64,000 nucleotides of DNA from an uncultured Sphingomonadaceae bacterium (GCA_947493325.1 CANLQI010000001.1:872501-936500); one strand, 5' to 3'; shown: positions 9,819 to 18,988, counted from the first letter of the stretch. The notes: a model not told the origin generated them from the letters alone. Numbers and translations: made by a program.

Positions 9819-9831
9819 TGTCATTATGACA
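9819..9831. promoter_or_regulatory. Candidate MarR operator
   Basis: 'tgtcat-t-atgaca' is a perfect 13-nt palindrome just upstream of the marR start, in an A+T-rich divergent region (9808-9975) shared with the isomerase gene. MarR proteins usually bind such symmetric sites in their own promoters; binding here is inferred from position. Confidence 0.5.
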
Positions 9832-9975
9832 TCATGTTGTCAATATATATAATATGTCACTCTAATGCTAAATATAGTATCTTTGTTAGATTCTTGTCCT
9901 ACGATGCAAATGCTGGCTCAGCGATCAAAGGGAAAAAACTTGCTTTTACAGGTGGTCTCGTTGCACTGCTAAAAA

Positions 9976-10623
9976 ATGACACAAACAGCCGAACTCTTCT
10001 GGTCCTTCCGCTCTCCCTACAGCTATCTCGCCACGCGGCGTTATGTGGAGCTTACCGAGAAGTACGATCTCGAAATCACGCTGAGCCCGGTATATCCGCT
10101 GGCCATTCGTGAGCCCGATTTTTTCGAGCGCAACCATCCCAATTGGATCGGCTATACCGTGCGTGATATCATGCGGATCGGTGAATTTCTGGATATTCCT
10201 ATTGCTGTGCCCAATCCCGATCCGATCGTGCAGAATATCATGACGCGCGAGATTGCCGAGGAACAGCCCTATATCTTCCGTCTTGCACGGCTGGGACAGG
10301 CGGCGAAGCGGGCAGGGCGCAGTCTCGCTTTTGCCGATGAAGTGTCGCAGCTTATCTGGGGCGGGGTGGCCGGGTGGCATGAAGGTGAGCATCTGTCCGG
10401 TGCAGTGCAGCGGGCAGGGCTGGACCTGGCCACGCTTGATCGTGAAGCGGCGGATGATGCCGAAGCATTGGATGCGGAGATAGCAGATAATCAGGCGCGG
10501 CTGGAGGCAAGCGGCCATTGGGGTGTGCCGACCCTTGTTTATAATGACGAGCCATTTTTCGGGCAGGACCGCATTGATATTGCGCTGTGGCGGATGCGGC
10601 AGAATGGGTTGAACGAAAGATAG
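9976..10623 (+). CDS. 2-hydroxychromene-2-carboxylate isomerase-like (DsbA/GST-kappa) protein
   Basis: This is a thioredoxin-fold protein of the HCCA isomerase/GST-kappa family. It shows the N-terminal ELFWSFRSPYSYLA motif, in which a serine replaces the catalytic cysteine of DsbA, an inserted helical domain (about 40-160), and the cis-Pro region GHWGVPTLVYNDEPFFGQDRI near the C-terminus. Members isomerise 2-hydroxychromene-2-carboxylate in naphthalene degradation, but many such genes stand alone outside degradation clusters, as here, so the substrate is open. No strong Shine-Dalgarno is visible. It is divergent from marR. Confidence 0.85.
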   Translation: MTQTAELFWSFRSPYSYLATRRYVELTEKYDLEITLSPVYPLAIREPDFFERNHPNWIGYTVRDIMRIGEFLDIPIAVPNPDPIVQNIMTREIAEEQPYIFRLARLGQAAKRAGRSLAFADEVSQLIWGGVAGWHEGEHLSGAVQRAGLDLATLDREAADDAEALDAEIADNQARLEASGHWGVPTLVYNDEPFFGQDRIDIALWRMRQNGLNER

Positions 10624-10706
10624 GGCTTTCAATATCGCTCAGGCGATATCTGACGTATTCTTGCGAAAGGAAGAATCTAGGACAAGATGGCGCCTGATAA
10701 CTCTGG

Positions 10707-10726
10707 ACTCCTGCTTTCGCAGGAGT
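10707..10726. repeat. Short REP-like hairpin
   Basis: 'actcctgctttcgcaggagt' is a perfect inverted repeat with a four-base loop in the gap between the isomerase and the hydrolase. It has the form of the common 'cctgctttcgcagg' intergenic repeats of proteobacteria. It has no T tract, so it is not an obvious terminator. Confidence 0.55.
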
Positions 10727-10761
10727 ACAAAATATGCAGATCAAATGAATGGATTTGCAAC

Positions 10762-11520
10762 ATGCCCGTGACCACCCACAATTTCACTTCTTTCGACGGT
10801 ACGCAGCTCGCTATCCATGAAGCAGGCGATAGCGGCGCCCGCCCGCTGTTACTGCTTCACGGTCTGTTTTCCAGTGCGCAGATGAACTGGATCAAATTTG
10901 GTCATGCCGAAAAACTGGCCCAGGCCGGTTTGCGCGTCATCATGCCGGATCTGCGCGCACATGGGCAAAGCGGGGCGCCGCATGATCCGGTGGCTTATCC
11001 GACCGATGTGCTTGTGAGCGATATTGAAGCTCTGATTGATCATCTGGCGCTGGATGATTTTGACTTGGGCGGATTTTCGCTTGGCGCGCGCACCACCGCC
11101 AAGCTGCTTTCAACCGGCACGCGTCCGCGCCGCGCGATGCTGATCGGCATGGGCTGGGAAGGGCTGCAGGGCTGGGGCCGCCGCCGTGACTTTTTTGTCG
11201 ATGCGATTGATCGCCGCGAAGAGGTGAAGCGCGGTGATGCGCACTGGATGGCGGTGCAGTTCATGAAGAGCATGAAGATTGATCCGGTGGCCGCACGGTT
11301 GCTGTTGCACAGTTTCGGCGATTTGGACGTTGAGGCCATTGCCGCAGTTGATGTGCCGACACTGGTGCTGTGCGGCGCGGATGATCATGACAATGGCTCT
11401 GCGCCCGAATTGGCAAGACAACTGGTCAATGCCACTTATGCCGAAATTCCCGGAACGCATATGTCGAGTGTCACAGAACCGGCCATGGCACAGGAAATGA
11501 TCACATTTCTGCAGGCATGA
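10762..11520 (+). CDS. Alpha/beta hydrolase
   Basis: The alpha/beta hydrolase fold is seen from LLLLHGLFSSAQMNW (oxyanion hole), the nucleophile elbow GGFSLGA, the acid in CGADDHD and the histidine in IPGTHMSS. The substrate is unknown; the closest general class is small esterases like YbfF. The frame is open back to 10687, but the ATG at 10762 (MPVTTHNFTSFDGTQL) is the natural family start; the upstream part would be encoded by the hairpin repeat. The product is then 252 aa. It stands alone between an isomerase and a peptidase gene. Confidence 0.85.
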   Translation: MPVTTHNFTSFDGTQLAIHEAGDSGARPLLLLHGLFSSAQMNWIKFGHAEKLAQAGLRVIMPDLRAHGQSGAPHDPVAYPTDVLVSDIEALIDHLALDDFDLGGFSLGARTTAKLLSTGTRPRRAMLIGMGWEGLQGWGRRRDFFVDAIDRREEVKRGDAHWMAVQFMKSMKIDPVAARLLLHSFGDLDVEAIAAVDVPTLVLCGADDHDNGSAPELARQLVNATYAEIPGTHMSSVTEPAMAQEMITFLQA

Positions 11521-11613
11521 CGGGATGCAGTTTGTCGGATAAGCATTGACGTTTCGCATGCGAAGTTCCAATCTCCTTGCCAACGAAAATACAGGATTTG
11601 AGAGGATCGCCTT

Positions 11614-13467
11614 ATGAAAAAATTTGGAAAAACAGCCGCATCCGTACTGGCGCTGGCCAGTGTTGCGATAGCCGCGCCCGCGATGGCCAAACATCACGAA
11701 AATGATGGTAAGCCGATGGAAGAGGCCGCACCGACAGTCGAAGATGCTGAAAAATTTGTCGCCAAGGCGGAAAAGAAACTGTTCGATTATTCGGTTGAGG
11801 CTTCGAAGGTCTATTGGATCAACGCCACTTATATCACACAGGATACCGACGCGCTGGCCGCTGCTGCGGGTGCAGAGGGTACGGAACTCTCGGTCAATCT
11901 TGCATTGAAAGCCGCAAAATATGCGGATGTCGCCGGGCTTTCACCTGAAACCAAGCGTAAGCTGGATAAATTGCGCGGCGGCATAGTGCTGCCTGCACCT
12001 ACGACTGAAGGCGCTGCGACTGAACTCAATGAAATCGCAACCAAGCTGAATAGCGCGTACGGCAAGGGCATGGGCACGCTTGAAGGCAAGCCGATCAACG
12101 GTTCGGATATCGAAGCCGCGATGGGCACGAACCGCAATCCCGATCAGCTTAAGGAAATGTGGGAAAGCTGGCACACGCAGGTCGGGAAACCGATGAAAAA
12201 TGACTATGCCCGTATGGTCGGCATTGCCAATGAAGGCGCAAAGGAGCTGGGCTTCAAGGATGTAGGCGCGATGTGGCGTTCGGGTTACGATATGCCTGCC
12301 GATGATTTTGCCGCGCTGACCGAGACATTGTGGCAGGAAGTGAAGCCGCTTTATGACGAACTGCACTGTTATACACGCGACAAGCTCAACGATAAATATG
12401 GCGATGAAGTGCAAGCCGAAACCGGACCGATCCGCGCCGACCTACTCGGCAATATGTGGGCGCAGGAATGGGGCAATATTTATGAAATCGTGGCACCGGA
12501 AGGCGCGGGTGATATCGGTTACGATACCACGGACCTGTTGACATCGAAGGATTACGACCCGATCAAGATGGTGAAGGTCGGCGAAGACTTTTTCTCCTCG
12601 CTAGGTTTTGAACCTCTGCCGGAAACATTTTATGAGCGCTCGCAATTCGTGAAGCCGCGTGATCGTGATGTGGTCTGCCATGCTTCGGCATGGGATATCG
12701 ATAATAAGGACGATATCCGCATCAAGATGTGCATCAAGGTGAATGGCGATGATTTCATCACTATCCACCATGAGTTGGGCCATAATTATTATCAGCGTGC
12801 CTATAAGGACCAAAGCTACCTGCACCTTGACGGGGCAAATGACGGCTTCCATGAAGCCATAGGCGATGCCATCGCGCTTTCGATCACCCCGGACTATCTG
12901 GTGCAGATCGGGCTATTGGACGAGTCCGAAGTACCGAGTGCGGACAAGGATATCGGCCTGTTGCTGCGTCAGGCGATGGACAAAGTGGCATTTCTGCCAT
13001 TCGGCTTGTTGGTTGACCGTTGGCGCTGGGGCGTTTTCGATGGTTCGATTACGCCGGATACCTATAATCAGGCATGGACGAACCTGCGCCGGCAATATCA
13101 GGGCATTACGCCGCCTGTGGACCGCCCGGCGGATGCATTTGATCCGGGCGCGAAATACCATATCCCGGGTAACACACCTTACACCCGCTATTTCCTCGCA
13201 CGGATTTTGCAGTTCCAGTTCTACAAAGCTGCCTGTGATGCGGCGGGGTGGGAAGGCCCGCTGCACCGCTGCTCTTTCTATGGCAATGAAGAGGTCGGCA
13301 AGCGTTTGAACGCCATGCTGGAAATGGGGGCCAGCAAGCCATGGCCTGATGCGCTTGAAGCCTTTACCGGTACGCGCGAAATGAGCGGCAAGGCGCTGAC
13401 CGAATATTTCGCGCCGCTGCAAGGCTGGCTGAAGGAACAGAATGAAGGCAAGCAATGCGGTTGGTAA
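11614..13467 (+). CDS. M2 family (ACE-like) zinc peptidyl-dipeptidase, secreted
   Basis: This is a bacterial homologue of angiotensin-converting enzyme, likely releasing dipeptides from peptide C-termini in the periplasm. The signal peptide is residues 1 to about 25 (KKFGKTAASVLALASVAIAAPAMA). The zinc site is complete: H386-E387-L-G-H390 and the third ligand E414, 24 residues downstream (GFHEAIGDA). The length of 617 aa is one full M2 domain. 'gagagga' lies upstream of the start. A strong bidirectional terminator follows at 13492-13522. Confidence 0.95.
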   Translation: MKKFGKTAASVLALASVAIAAPAMAKHHENDGKPMEEAAPTVEDAEKFVAKAEKKLFDYSVEASKVYWINATYITQDTDALAAAAGAEGTELSVNLALKAAKYADVAGLSPETKRKLDKLRGGIVLPAPTTEGAATELNEIATKLNSAYGKGMGTLEGKPINGSDIEAAMGTNRNPDQLKEMWESWHTQVGKPMKNDYARMVGIANEGAKELGFKDVGAMWRSGYDMPADDFAALTETLWQEVKPLYDELHCYTRDKLNDKYGDEVQAETGPIRADLLGNMWAQEWGNIYEIVAPEGAGDIGYDTTDLLTSKDYDPIKMVKVGEDFFSSLGFEPLPETFYERSQFVKPRDRDVVCHASAWDIDNKDDIRIKMCIKVNGDDFITIHHELGHNYYQRAYKDQSYLHLDGANDGFHEAIGDAIALSITPDYLVQIGLLDESEVPSADKDIGLLLRQAMDKVAFLPFGLLVDRWRWGVFDGSITPDTYNQAWTNLRRQYQGITPPVDRPADAFDPGAKYHIPGNTPYTRYFLARILQFQFYKAACDAAGWEGPLHRCSFYGNEEVGKRLNAMLEMGASKPWPDALEAFTGTREMSGKALTEYFAPLQGWLKEQNEGKQCGW

Positions 13468-13491
13468 ACGGCTTGCCCTAAGGCTGGAATC

Positions 13492-13522
13492 AAAAACGCC
13501 CGCAGTGATGCGGGCGTTTTTT
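13492..13522. terminator. Bidirectional rho-independent terminator
   Basis: 'aaaaacgcccgc' (13492-13503) and 'gcgggcgttttt' (13510-13521) form a perfect 12-bp stem with A and T runs on either side. It serves both the peptidase gene and the convergent gene at 13540-14013. Confidence 0.9.
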
Positions 13523-13539
13523 ATTAGTGACGCTTGTTA

Positions 13540-14013
13540 TTAAACGTCGGTATTTTCAGTTGCGGCCGTATCACCGTCTGTTTTCTTACGGCGAAGAAAC
13601 AATGCGCCAAGTGCTGTTACAAGTGCTGTTACGCCCAAGATACCAGCAGTCTTGCCCGGATTTTTCTTTGCATAATCCGCAGCGGCCTGACTATTCTCGC
13701 TAACTTTTTCAGCGGTATATTTCGCGCCTTCCTGCACTTTTTCGGATGCAAGCTGCGCTTTTTCCACAATGGCATCCTTGGCAGGGCCCGCATTTTCGGC
13801 AATTTTCTCTGACGCTGCACGCGCATTTTCGGCGACAACTTCCGCAGCGGCTTTGGCGTTTTTGGAAATTATTTCAGAAGCTTCCTGCGCCTTTTGTGAA
13901 ATCATTTCACCGGCTACTTTCGCATTTTCGGTAATGGTTTCCGATGCCTGCTTGGCCGTTTCCATGGCTTTCTGTTTGGCGGCTTCTGTGTCGAATTTGG
14001 TTTCTTTGGTCAT
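13540..14013 (-). CDS. Repeat-rich coiled-coil protein with C-terminal membrane anchor
   Basis: The 157-aa product has about ten degenerate repeats of 11-15 residues with the pattern A-x-x-I-x-E-N-A-x-x-A-x-E (residues 15-115), predicted as one long amphipathic helix like LEA-type or phasin-like proteins. The C-terminus holds a hydrophobic helix (TAGILGVTALVTALGALFL) followed by RRKK and an acidic tail, so it is likely anchored in the inner membrane with the tail inside. The start at 14013 has 'gagggaagag' upstream; an in-frame ATG at 14043 has none. LEA-like stress protection is only a guess. Confidence 0.75.
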   Translation of the reverse strand: MTKETKFDTEAAKQKAMETAKQASETITENAKVAGEMISQKAQEASEIISKNAKAAAEVVAENARAASEKIAENAGPAKDAIVEKAQLASEKVQEGAKYTAEKVSENSQAAADYAKKNPGKTAGILGVTALVTALGALFLRRKKTDGDTAATENTDV

Positions 14014-14146
14014 ATCTCTTCCCTCGTTAAATATTATGTTCATTCTATTAACGTCTCAGCCGGAAAAAGTTCCTTGAAACCAAGCTATGATACGCTGCTC
14101 TACATATTGCGCGATAAAACAACGCATATATGCGGCAAGTTGCCGG

Positions 14147-15589
14147 TTACCGGAAAGGCGGCTCGTTAAACGCGCGCAGTTTTCGGCTGTGCAGGCGTGG
14201 ACCTTCATCGCGCAGCAATTCGCATGTCTTAATGCCAATCTGCATATGTCCTGCGATGGCTTCGTCATAAAAATCATTTGCCTGTCCCGGCAGCTTTAAT
14301 TCGCCGTGCAACGGTTTATCGGACACGCATAGCAGTGTCCCGTACGGAACACGGAAACGATATCCCTGCGCCGCAATGGTGGCCGATTCCATATCAATGC
14401 CGACTGCGCGCGATTGCGAGAAGCGTAGCGCGCTACTGGTATAGCGCAGTTCCCAGTTGCGGTCGTCTGTCGTTACGACTGTGCCCGTACGCATCCTGCG
14501 TTTCAAATCCGCGCCGCTTGTGCCTGACACATGCTCGGCCGCACCGGCCAGTGCCTGCTGCACTTCTGCAATGGGCGGTATCGGAATTTCGGGTGGCAGG
14601 ACATCATCCATGATATGGTCATCGCGCAGATAGGCATGGGCGAGTACATAGTCGCCAATGCGCTGTGTGGGGCGCAGACCGCCGCAATGGCCGATCATCA
14701 GCCATGCTTCGGGCCGTAACACTGCGAGGTGATCGGTTATGGTTTTCGCATTGGACGGGCCAACACCAATATTCACAAGTGTAATACCGCCGCCATCGGG
14801 TGCGATCAGGTGATAGGCAGGCATCTGATGCCGCCGCCATGCGCTGTCAGCCACAAGTTTGCTGGGATCGCTGCCCGATTGTTCAGTATAGAGCCCGCCT
14901 GCGCCAGACAGTGCCGTATAGTGGCCATTGCCGATCTGGCTGCATGCCCAGCTTACAAATTCATCGACATAGCGGTGATAGTTGGTGAACAGCACAAAGC
15001 GCTGTACATGCTCCGCCGGGGTGCCGGTATAATGCCGCAGCCGTGCGAGCGAAAAATCCGTGCGCAGCCCGTCAAATAGGGACAATGGATGTGCGGCACT
15101 ATCGCCAGAATAGTCCTGGCTACCATCGGCCAGTTCATCGCCGATATCGGCCAGTTCAGTGGTCGGAAAATAGCGTGCCAGCTCGATAGGCGTAATATCG
15201 CCCAGCGTGAAATCCTCTATACCTTCCAACACATAGGGGAATGGAATTTCCTGCGCGCTGGGTCCGACCTCAATTTCGATTGAATATTGTTCGTCGAGGA
15301 TTTTAATCTGTTCAGTCAGATAAGGCGTAAACAGCCGCGGGCGCGTAACGGTGGTTGCATATGTACCTGTGTCGCCCAGCCGGCCGAATGACAGTCCGGA
15401 TTTTTTGGCGCGTTCCGATCCGGCATATTTAATGCGCAGTTCGGGATAGGCAAAGCTGCCATCGCTGCGCATACGCTGCGGCGGAATAGTGCCGTTTTGA
15501 ATATAGTCCTGAATCGCATCCTGAAGATTACGGACGGCTATGTCATAGTGGGATTGGAGTTCGTCTATTATTTTTATTATATTTGTCAT
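14147..15589 (-). CDS. amn: AMP nucleosidase
   Basis: Amn hydrolyses AMP to adenine and ribose 5-phosphate. The N-terminal Amn-specific domain covers about residues 1-170. The C-terminal phosphorylase-like domain has ITLVNIGVGPSNAKTITDHLAVLRPEAWLMIGHCGGL and the AVGIDMESATIAAQGYRFRVPYGTLLCVSDKPLHGELK signatures of the family. The length from the chosen ATG (MTNIIKIIDELQSHYD) is 480 aa, close to E. coli Amn (484). An upstream in-frame ATG at 15619 would add ten residues; neither has a good Shine-Dalgarno. It is a single-gene unit. Confidence 0.95.
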   Translation of the reverse strand: MTNIIKIIDELQSHYDIAVRNLQDAIQDYIQNGTIPPQRMRSDGSFAYPELRIKYAGSERAKKSGLSFGRLGDTGTYATTVTRPRLFTPYLTEQIKILDEQYSIEIEVGPSAQEIPFPYVLEGIEDFTLGDITPIELARYFPTTELADIGDELADGSQDYSGDSAAHPLSLFDGLRTDFSLARLRHYTGTPAEHVQRFVLFTNYHRYVDEFVSWACSQIGNGHYTALSGAGGLYTEQSGSDPSKLVADSAWRRHQMPAYHLIAPDGGGITLVNIGVGPSNAKTITDHLAVLRPEAWLMIGHCGGLRPTQRIGDYVLAHAYLRDDHIMDDVLPPEIPIPPIAEVQQALAGAAEHVSGTSGADLKRRMRTGTVVTTDDRNWELRYTSSALRFSQSRAVGIDMESATIAAQGYRFRVPYGTLLCVSDKPLHGELKLPGQANDFYDEAIAGHMQIGIKTCELLRDEGPRLHSRKLRAFNEPPFR

Positions 15590-15660
15590 GCCGCCGCTGA
15601 TTAGCGATTTTTTTTGCATTTGTCATTACAGATAAATTGCAAAATTAAGGCTATGTGCTG

Positions 15661-16326
15661 CTAGACGTCCATCCACATACGCGATAGGTTAAATTGCACC
15701 GACTGCAGACGGCTATAGTTTTCCTCGCGCATGCGTAAACCTTCCAAAGCAGCCACTTCGCCCAATTCATATAGCAAGTGGCGGCGCGCGTTGTCAGCTA
15801 TACGGCTCTGGATAAAGGTAATGCCGACCAATCGTTCGCCCGATGTAATGGGCTCTACCTCGTGCAATGTGTTGGATGGATAGACAATGGCTGATCCGGC
15901 GGCACCTTTGAAGCGCATGGCGCTGTCACTCAAAGTGATGCGAAGAGCGCCGCCTTCATAGCTTTTGGGATCATTAAGAAATATGGTGCAGCTCAGGTCC
16001 GAACGCAGCGGTCCATCGGGCAGGGGGATAACCGCCGCATCGGGGTGCAATCCGTAATGCATCCCGGTTTCATACCGCGTGATCCACGGCGGAGACACTT
16101 TTTGCGGGATTGCAAAATTCTGAAAATCTTCATGGCCCATCAATGCGTCCAGCATCATTTTGGATGTTGTTTCGTAAATATCCATATCGCCAAGGTGCAG
16201 GTTGTTTTTTACCTTGGAATGCGGATTGCTGATCCGGCCATCCACAAATTCGGCTTTTGCACAGAGCGATTTTATCTCGGTAATCTGGGCTTTGTTCAAA
16301 AGCTGCGGGATTTGTTTGATCATCAC
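15661..16326 (-). CDS. Fe(II)/2-oxoglutarate PKHD-type hydroxylase
   Basis: The PiuC/YbiX family of 2-oxoglutarate dioxygenases is recognised from MHYGLHPDAA (H94, D96), the distal H155 in NTLHEVEPI, and R165 in GERLVGITFIQS, which binds 2-oxoglutarate. The length of 221 aa is normal. In many proteobacteria these genes sit beside TonB receptors in iron uptake; here the partner is a sulfotransferase-like gene whose stop overlaps its start by 4 nt (ATGA). The substrate is unknown. Confidence 0.9.
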   Translation of the reverse strand: MMIKQIPQLLNKAQITEIKSLCAKAEFVDGRISNPHSKVKNNLHLGDMDIYETTSKMMLDALMGHEDFQNFAIPQKVSPPWITRYETGMHYGLHPDAAVIPLPDGPLRSDLSCTIFLNDPKSYEGGALRITLSDSAMRFKGAAGSAIVYPSNTLHEVEPITSGERLVGITFIQSRIADNARRHLLYELGEVAALEGLRMREENYSRLQSVQFNLSRMWMDV

Positions 16327-17366
16327 GTACCTCCTGTTTCCAACGCTTTGCCAAGCAGTGGATATTGCGATCCAGCTTCATCCAGCCAGTTCATCGCTTC
16401 TGTAATGGCGCCCGCATATTGCGTTTCCGCTTCGCGTAAAAGTTCGGCACGCAAATCGGCGCTGTAATCATGCTCGGGTGCTTTGGAATATTGCCGCATC
16501 ACCGGCCCGTTTACCAGTGATGTGATTTGCGCTGCATCATGTTTGTATCCAAAAAAACCTGTAATTTGCGATAATGATTCCTGGGGATCTTGCAAAAATG
16601 TATCGAAATTGATCCATTTCACATCGTCGCTATCCTCTCCGCCGAATGCTTGCACAAGGCTGGTCATTTCTGTCGCCCAGCTCATGGCCGCGCGCATCGG
16701 GGCATCCATATCCCATAATCGCAGCGGCTCTGCATCTATATTGCTATGCAGGCGTGTGAGCCGCTGTCCGGACAGATGTGCCAGTTCCTGCCGTGACGCT
16801 TCGCCCGCCATAATGGTCGCGATATAACGTCTGGGCGGCACATAAAGTGCTATCGCGCGCCCGATATGAGGCCTTATGTCTGCGGCAATTGCGCTTACAA
16901 AACTGGATGCCTTGATAAGCGCTGTTTGTGAAGGCTGATATGTGCGAGAGAGCCAGATGATAGCCTGCTTCAGGCGCGTCTGGTATTTTTCGGGTGACCA
17001 TGAGCAATGCGGCCGCCCATTCAATTCACCTATTTCGGCCAGATTTCTGAGCAATAAAGGCTCGCGCAATGCGTGTGTATTTTCCAATTCGCCGAACAGG
17101 CGGGAAATAAGCGTGGAGCCGACATGGCCTATATGGAAGATAAAGTCCGGCTTTGCGGTGGTTTGCCCGGAGGATTCGGCAAGGTCATCCCATTGTACAG
17201 AACCGCGCGGTATCTGCGGCTTGATAATACGCTGGTCAAGGAAGCTTGCTTCACGAAACTGTTGTTGGGAGAGCTGGATTACAGTCACGCTGTCATTGGC
17301 GCTATCCAGCATGAAAGGCAATAAGTCTGGTGACGTGGGAAAACGTTCGAGGAATTTCGGCTTCAT
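16323..17366 (-). CDS. Sulfotransferase-like P-loop protein
   Basis: I call this a sulfotransferase-family protein from the N-terminal P-loop-like FHIGHVGSTLISRLFGE (about residues 75-91 of the product), which fits a PAPS 5'-phosphosulfate binding loop, and from the mixed alpha/beta layout that follows. The call is moderate. I use the ATG at 17366 (MKPKFLERF). An in-frame ATG at 17423 lies in the T tract of the rplI terminator and would start the protein within the terminator hairpin. It is cotranscribed with the PKHD hydroxylase (overlap 16323-16326), so the pair may modify one product. Confidence 0.65.
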   Translation of the reverse strand: MKPKFLERFPTSPDLLPFMLDSANDSVTVIQLSQQQFREASFLDQRIIKPQIPRGSVQWDDLAESSGQTTAKPDFIFHIGHVGSTLISRLFGELENTHALREPLLLRNLAEIGELNGRPHCSWSPEKYQTRLKQAIIWLSRTYQPSQTALIKASSFVSAIAADIRPHIGRAIALYVPPRRYIATIMAGEASRQELAHLSGQRLTRLHSNIDAEPLRLWDMDAPMRAAMSWATEMTSLVQAFGGEDSDDVKWINFDTFLQDPQESLSQITGFFGYKHDAAQITSLVNGPVMRQYSKAPEHDYSADLRAELLREAETQYAGAITEAMNWLDEAGSQYPLLGKALETGGT

Positions 17367-17420
17367 CCCGTAGTCATCCCGCAGCTTGAATGATATTACA
17401 AGTGGGTATGGCGTTACGGC

Positions 17421-17456
17421 CATAAAAAACGGGCCGGAAATTTTATCCGGCCCGTT
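17421..17456 (-). terminator. Rho-independent terminator of rpsF-rpsR-rplI
   Basis: On the minus strand, 'aacgggccgga' pairs with its complement (arms 17446-17456 and 17428-17438) as a perfect 11-bp stem, followed by six T residues (17422-17427 read in reverse). It lies 34 nt past the rplI stop. Confidence 0.88.
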
Positions 17457-17489
17457 CTTAATTCAGTTTAAGAGAATATAAGCTCAGGC

Positions 17490-18128
17490 TTATTCTTCCT
17501 CTTCACCCGCTGTATCGGCGTCAGCCTGTTCGGTGGCTGGTGTTTCATCGCCATCTGCGTCTATTGCGGCGACTTCGCCGGGCTCTGCGTTGGGATCGAA
17601 TTCTTCAATGAAACCGGCTTCCGGTGCACTGTCGAACATTTCGGCCATCACATCGACGCCTTCGCTTTGCAGATCCGCTTCTTCAGGTGAACGTGCAACG
17701 TTAACCTGTACTGTCACAGATACTTCAGGGTGCAACACGACTTTCACATCGAAAATGCCGAGCGTTTTGATCGGACGTTCGAGGATGATCATCGATTTGT
17801 TCACATCGGCGCCTTCTTCATTCAGGCCTTCGACAATGTCGCGGACTGAAACAGAGCCATACAGTTGGCCGCTGTTTGAAGATGCACGGATGAGGACAAT
17901 TTTCTTGCCATCCACATTTGCGCTGTGCTTTTCGGCTTCGGCGCGCTTTGAGGCATTTTCTTCCTCAATTTTCGCACGGTTGGCTTCAAACACTTTCTTG
18001 TTGGCTGCATTGGCGCGAAGAGCTTTTTTGTTAGGCAACAGGAAGTTACGGGCATAGCCGTCCTTCACGGTGACAACATCACCAATGGTGCCAAGCTTTT
18101 CAACGCGTTCGAGCAAAATAATATCCAT
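17490..18128 (-). CDS. rplI: 50S ribosomal protein L9 with acidic tail
   Basis: L9 binds 23S rRNA at the base of the L1 stalk. The N-domain (MDIILLERVEKLGTIGDVVTVKDGYARNFLLP) is followed by the long connecting helix and the C-domain (to about residue 150). A further ~60-residue acidic tail rich in Glu, Asp and Ala ends the 212-aa protein, against ~150 aa in E. coli. Third gene of the rpsF-rpsR-rplI operon, 11 nt after rpsR. Confidence 0.97.
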   Translation of the reverse strand: MDIILLERVEKLGTIGDVVTVKDGYARNFLLPNKKALRANAANKKVFEANRAKIEEENASKRAEAEKHSANVDGKKIVLIRASSNSGQLYGSVSVRDIVEGLNEEGADVNKSMIILERPIKTLGIFDVKVVLHPEVSVTVQVNVARSPEEADLQSEGVDVMAEMFDSAPEAGFIEEFDPNAEPGEVAAIDADGDETPATEQADADTAGEEEE

Positions 18129-18139
18129 GGGTTTTGCTC

Positions 18140-18364
18140 CTATTTCACAATGTACGGCAGAAGGCCGATGTGACGTGCACGTTTGATCGCCTTGCTCAGC
18201 TCACGCTGTTTCTTTGCGGAAACGGCGGTGATGCGTGAGGGGACAATCTTGCCGCGTTCGGACATGAAGCCCTGCAGCAGTTTGACGTCTTTATAATCGA
18301 TTACGGGCGCATTTTTGCCAGAAAACGGGCAAGTCTTGCGGCGGCGGAAAAATGGACGTGCCAT
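18140..18364 (-). CDS. rpsR: 30S ribosomal protein S18
   Basis: S18 forms a heterodimer with S6 on the 30S platform. The 74-aa product shows the family landmarks: [59 protein letters not shown]. It lies between rpsF (20 nt upstream) and rplI (11 nt downstream). Confidence 0.98.
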   Translation of the reverse strand: MARPFFRRRKTCPFSGKNAPVIDYKDVKLLQGFMSERGKIVPSRITAVSAKKQRELSKAIKRARHIGLLPYIVK

Positions 18365-18384
18365 ATTAAATAACTCCTTCGCGC

Positions 18385-18762
18385 TTAATTATTGTCGTCG
18401 CGGTCACGGCGGGGGCGACGTTCACCACGTTCGCTACGCTCGTTCTTGCGCATCATGACAGATGGGCCGGACTCATGCTCTTCAACACGGATGGTCATAT
18501 AACGGATGACATCTTCGTTGATGGCAGTCTGGCGTTCCAGTTCAGCGACAACAGATGTCGGGCCGTCAATGTTCAGCATTACGAAATGTGCTTTACGGTT
18601 TTTCTGAATTTTATAGGCGAGAGTGCGAAGACCCCAGGTTTCAGTCTTGACGACTTTACCTTCATTATTCTCGATAATTTTGGTGGCTTCCTGTGCCAGC
18701 GAATCGACCTGTGACTGTGACAGGTCCTGACGCGCGAGGAAGACATGCTCATACATTGGCAT
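18385..18762 (-). CDS. rpsF: 30S ribosomal protein S6
   Basis: S6 binds S18 on the 30S platform. The 125-aa product starts [20 protein letters not shown] and has the usual single ferredoxin-like domain, then a basic Arg/Asp/Glu-rich tail ([15 protein letters not shown]) typical of alphaproteobacterial S6. The frame is open to 18852, but the ATG at 18762 is chosen because the family begins there and 'aagga' is about 10 nt upstream. The leader between 18763 and the divergent fabD may carry an S6:S18 control element; I could not identify it. Confidence 0.96.
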   Translation of the reverse strand: MPMYEHVFLARQDLSQSQVDSLAQEATKIIENNEGKVVKTETWGLRTLAYKIQKNRKAHFVMLNIDGPTSVVAELERQTAINEDVIRYMTIRVEEHESGPSVMMRKNERSERGERRPRRDRDDNN

Positions 18763-18988
18763 GGGAGTGCGTTTCCTTGTTTTCTGCCGATCGCTGACGC
18801 CATCCTCATGATGTCGCCCCTCCGGCTTTCTTGTTTCCATTCGTGCGAACACGAGCAGAAGTGCGCTGACTTAAGGGGTTCTGTACAAAAAGCAAGGGAA
18901 ATTAAGGCAGGGGCCAGCCCCGCTTGCATCCTTTCGCCATCGCACCTAATCATTGGCTTAAAGACAATATTTTCAGCAAGAGGGTAAT

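Noticed and set aside
18763-18988. S6:S18-binding leader of rpsF
   Set aside because: I looked for the bulge-and-loop motif and found a weak hairpin without the required conserved bases.
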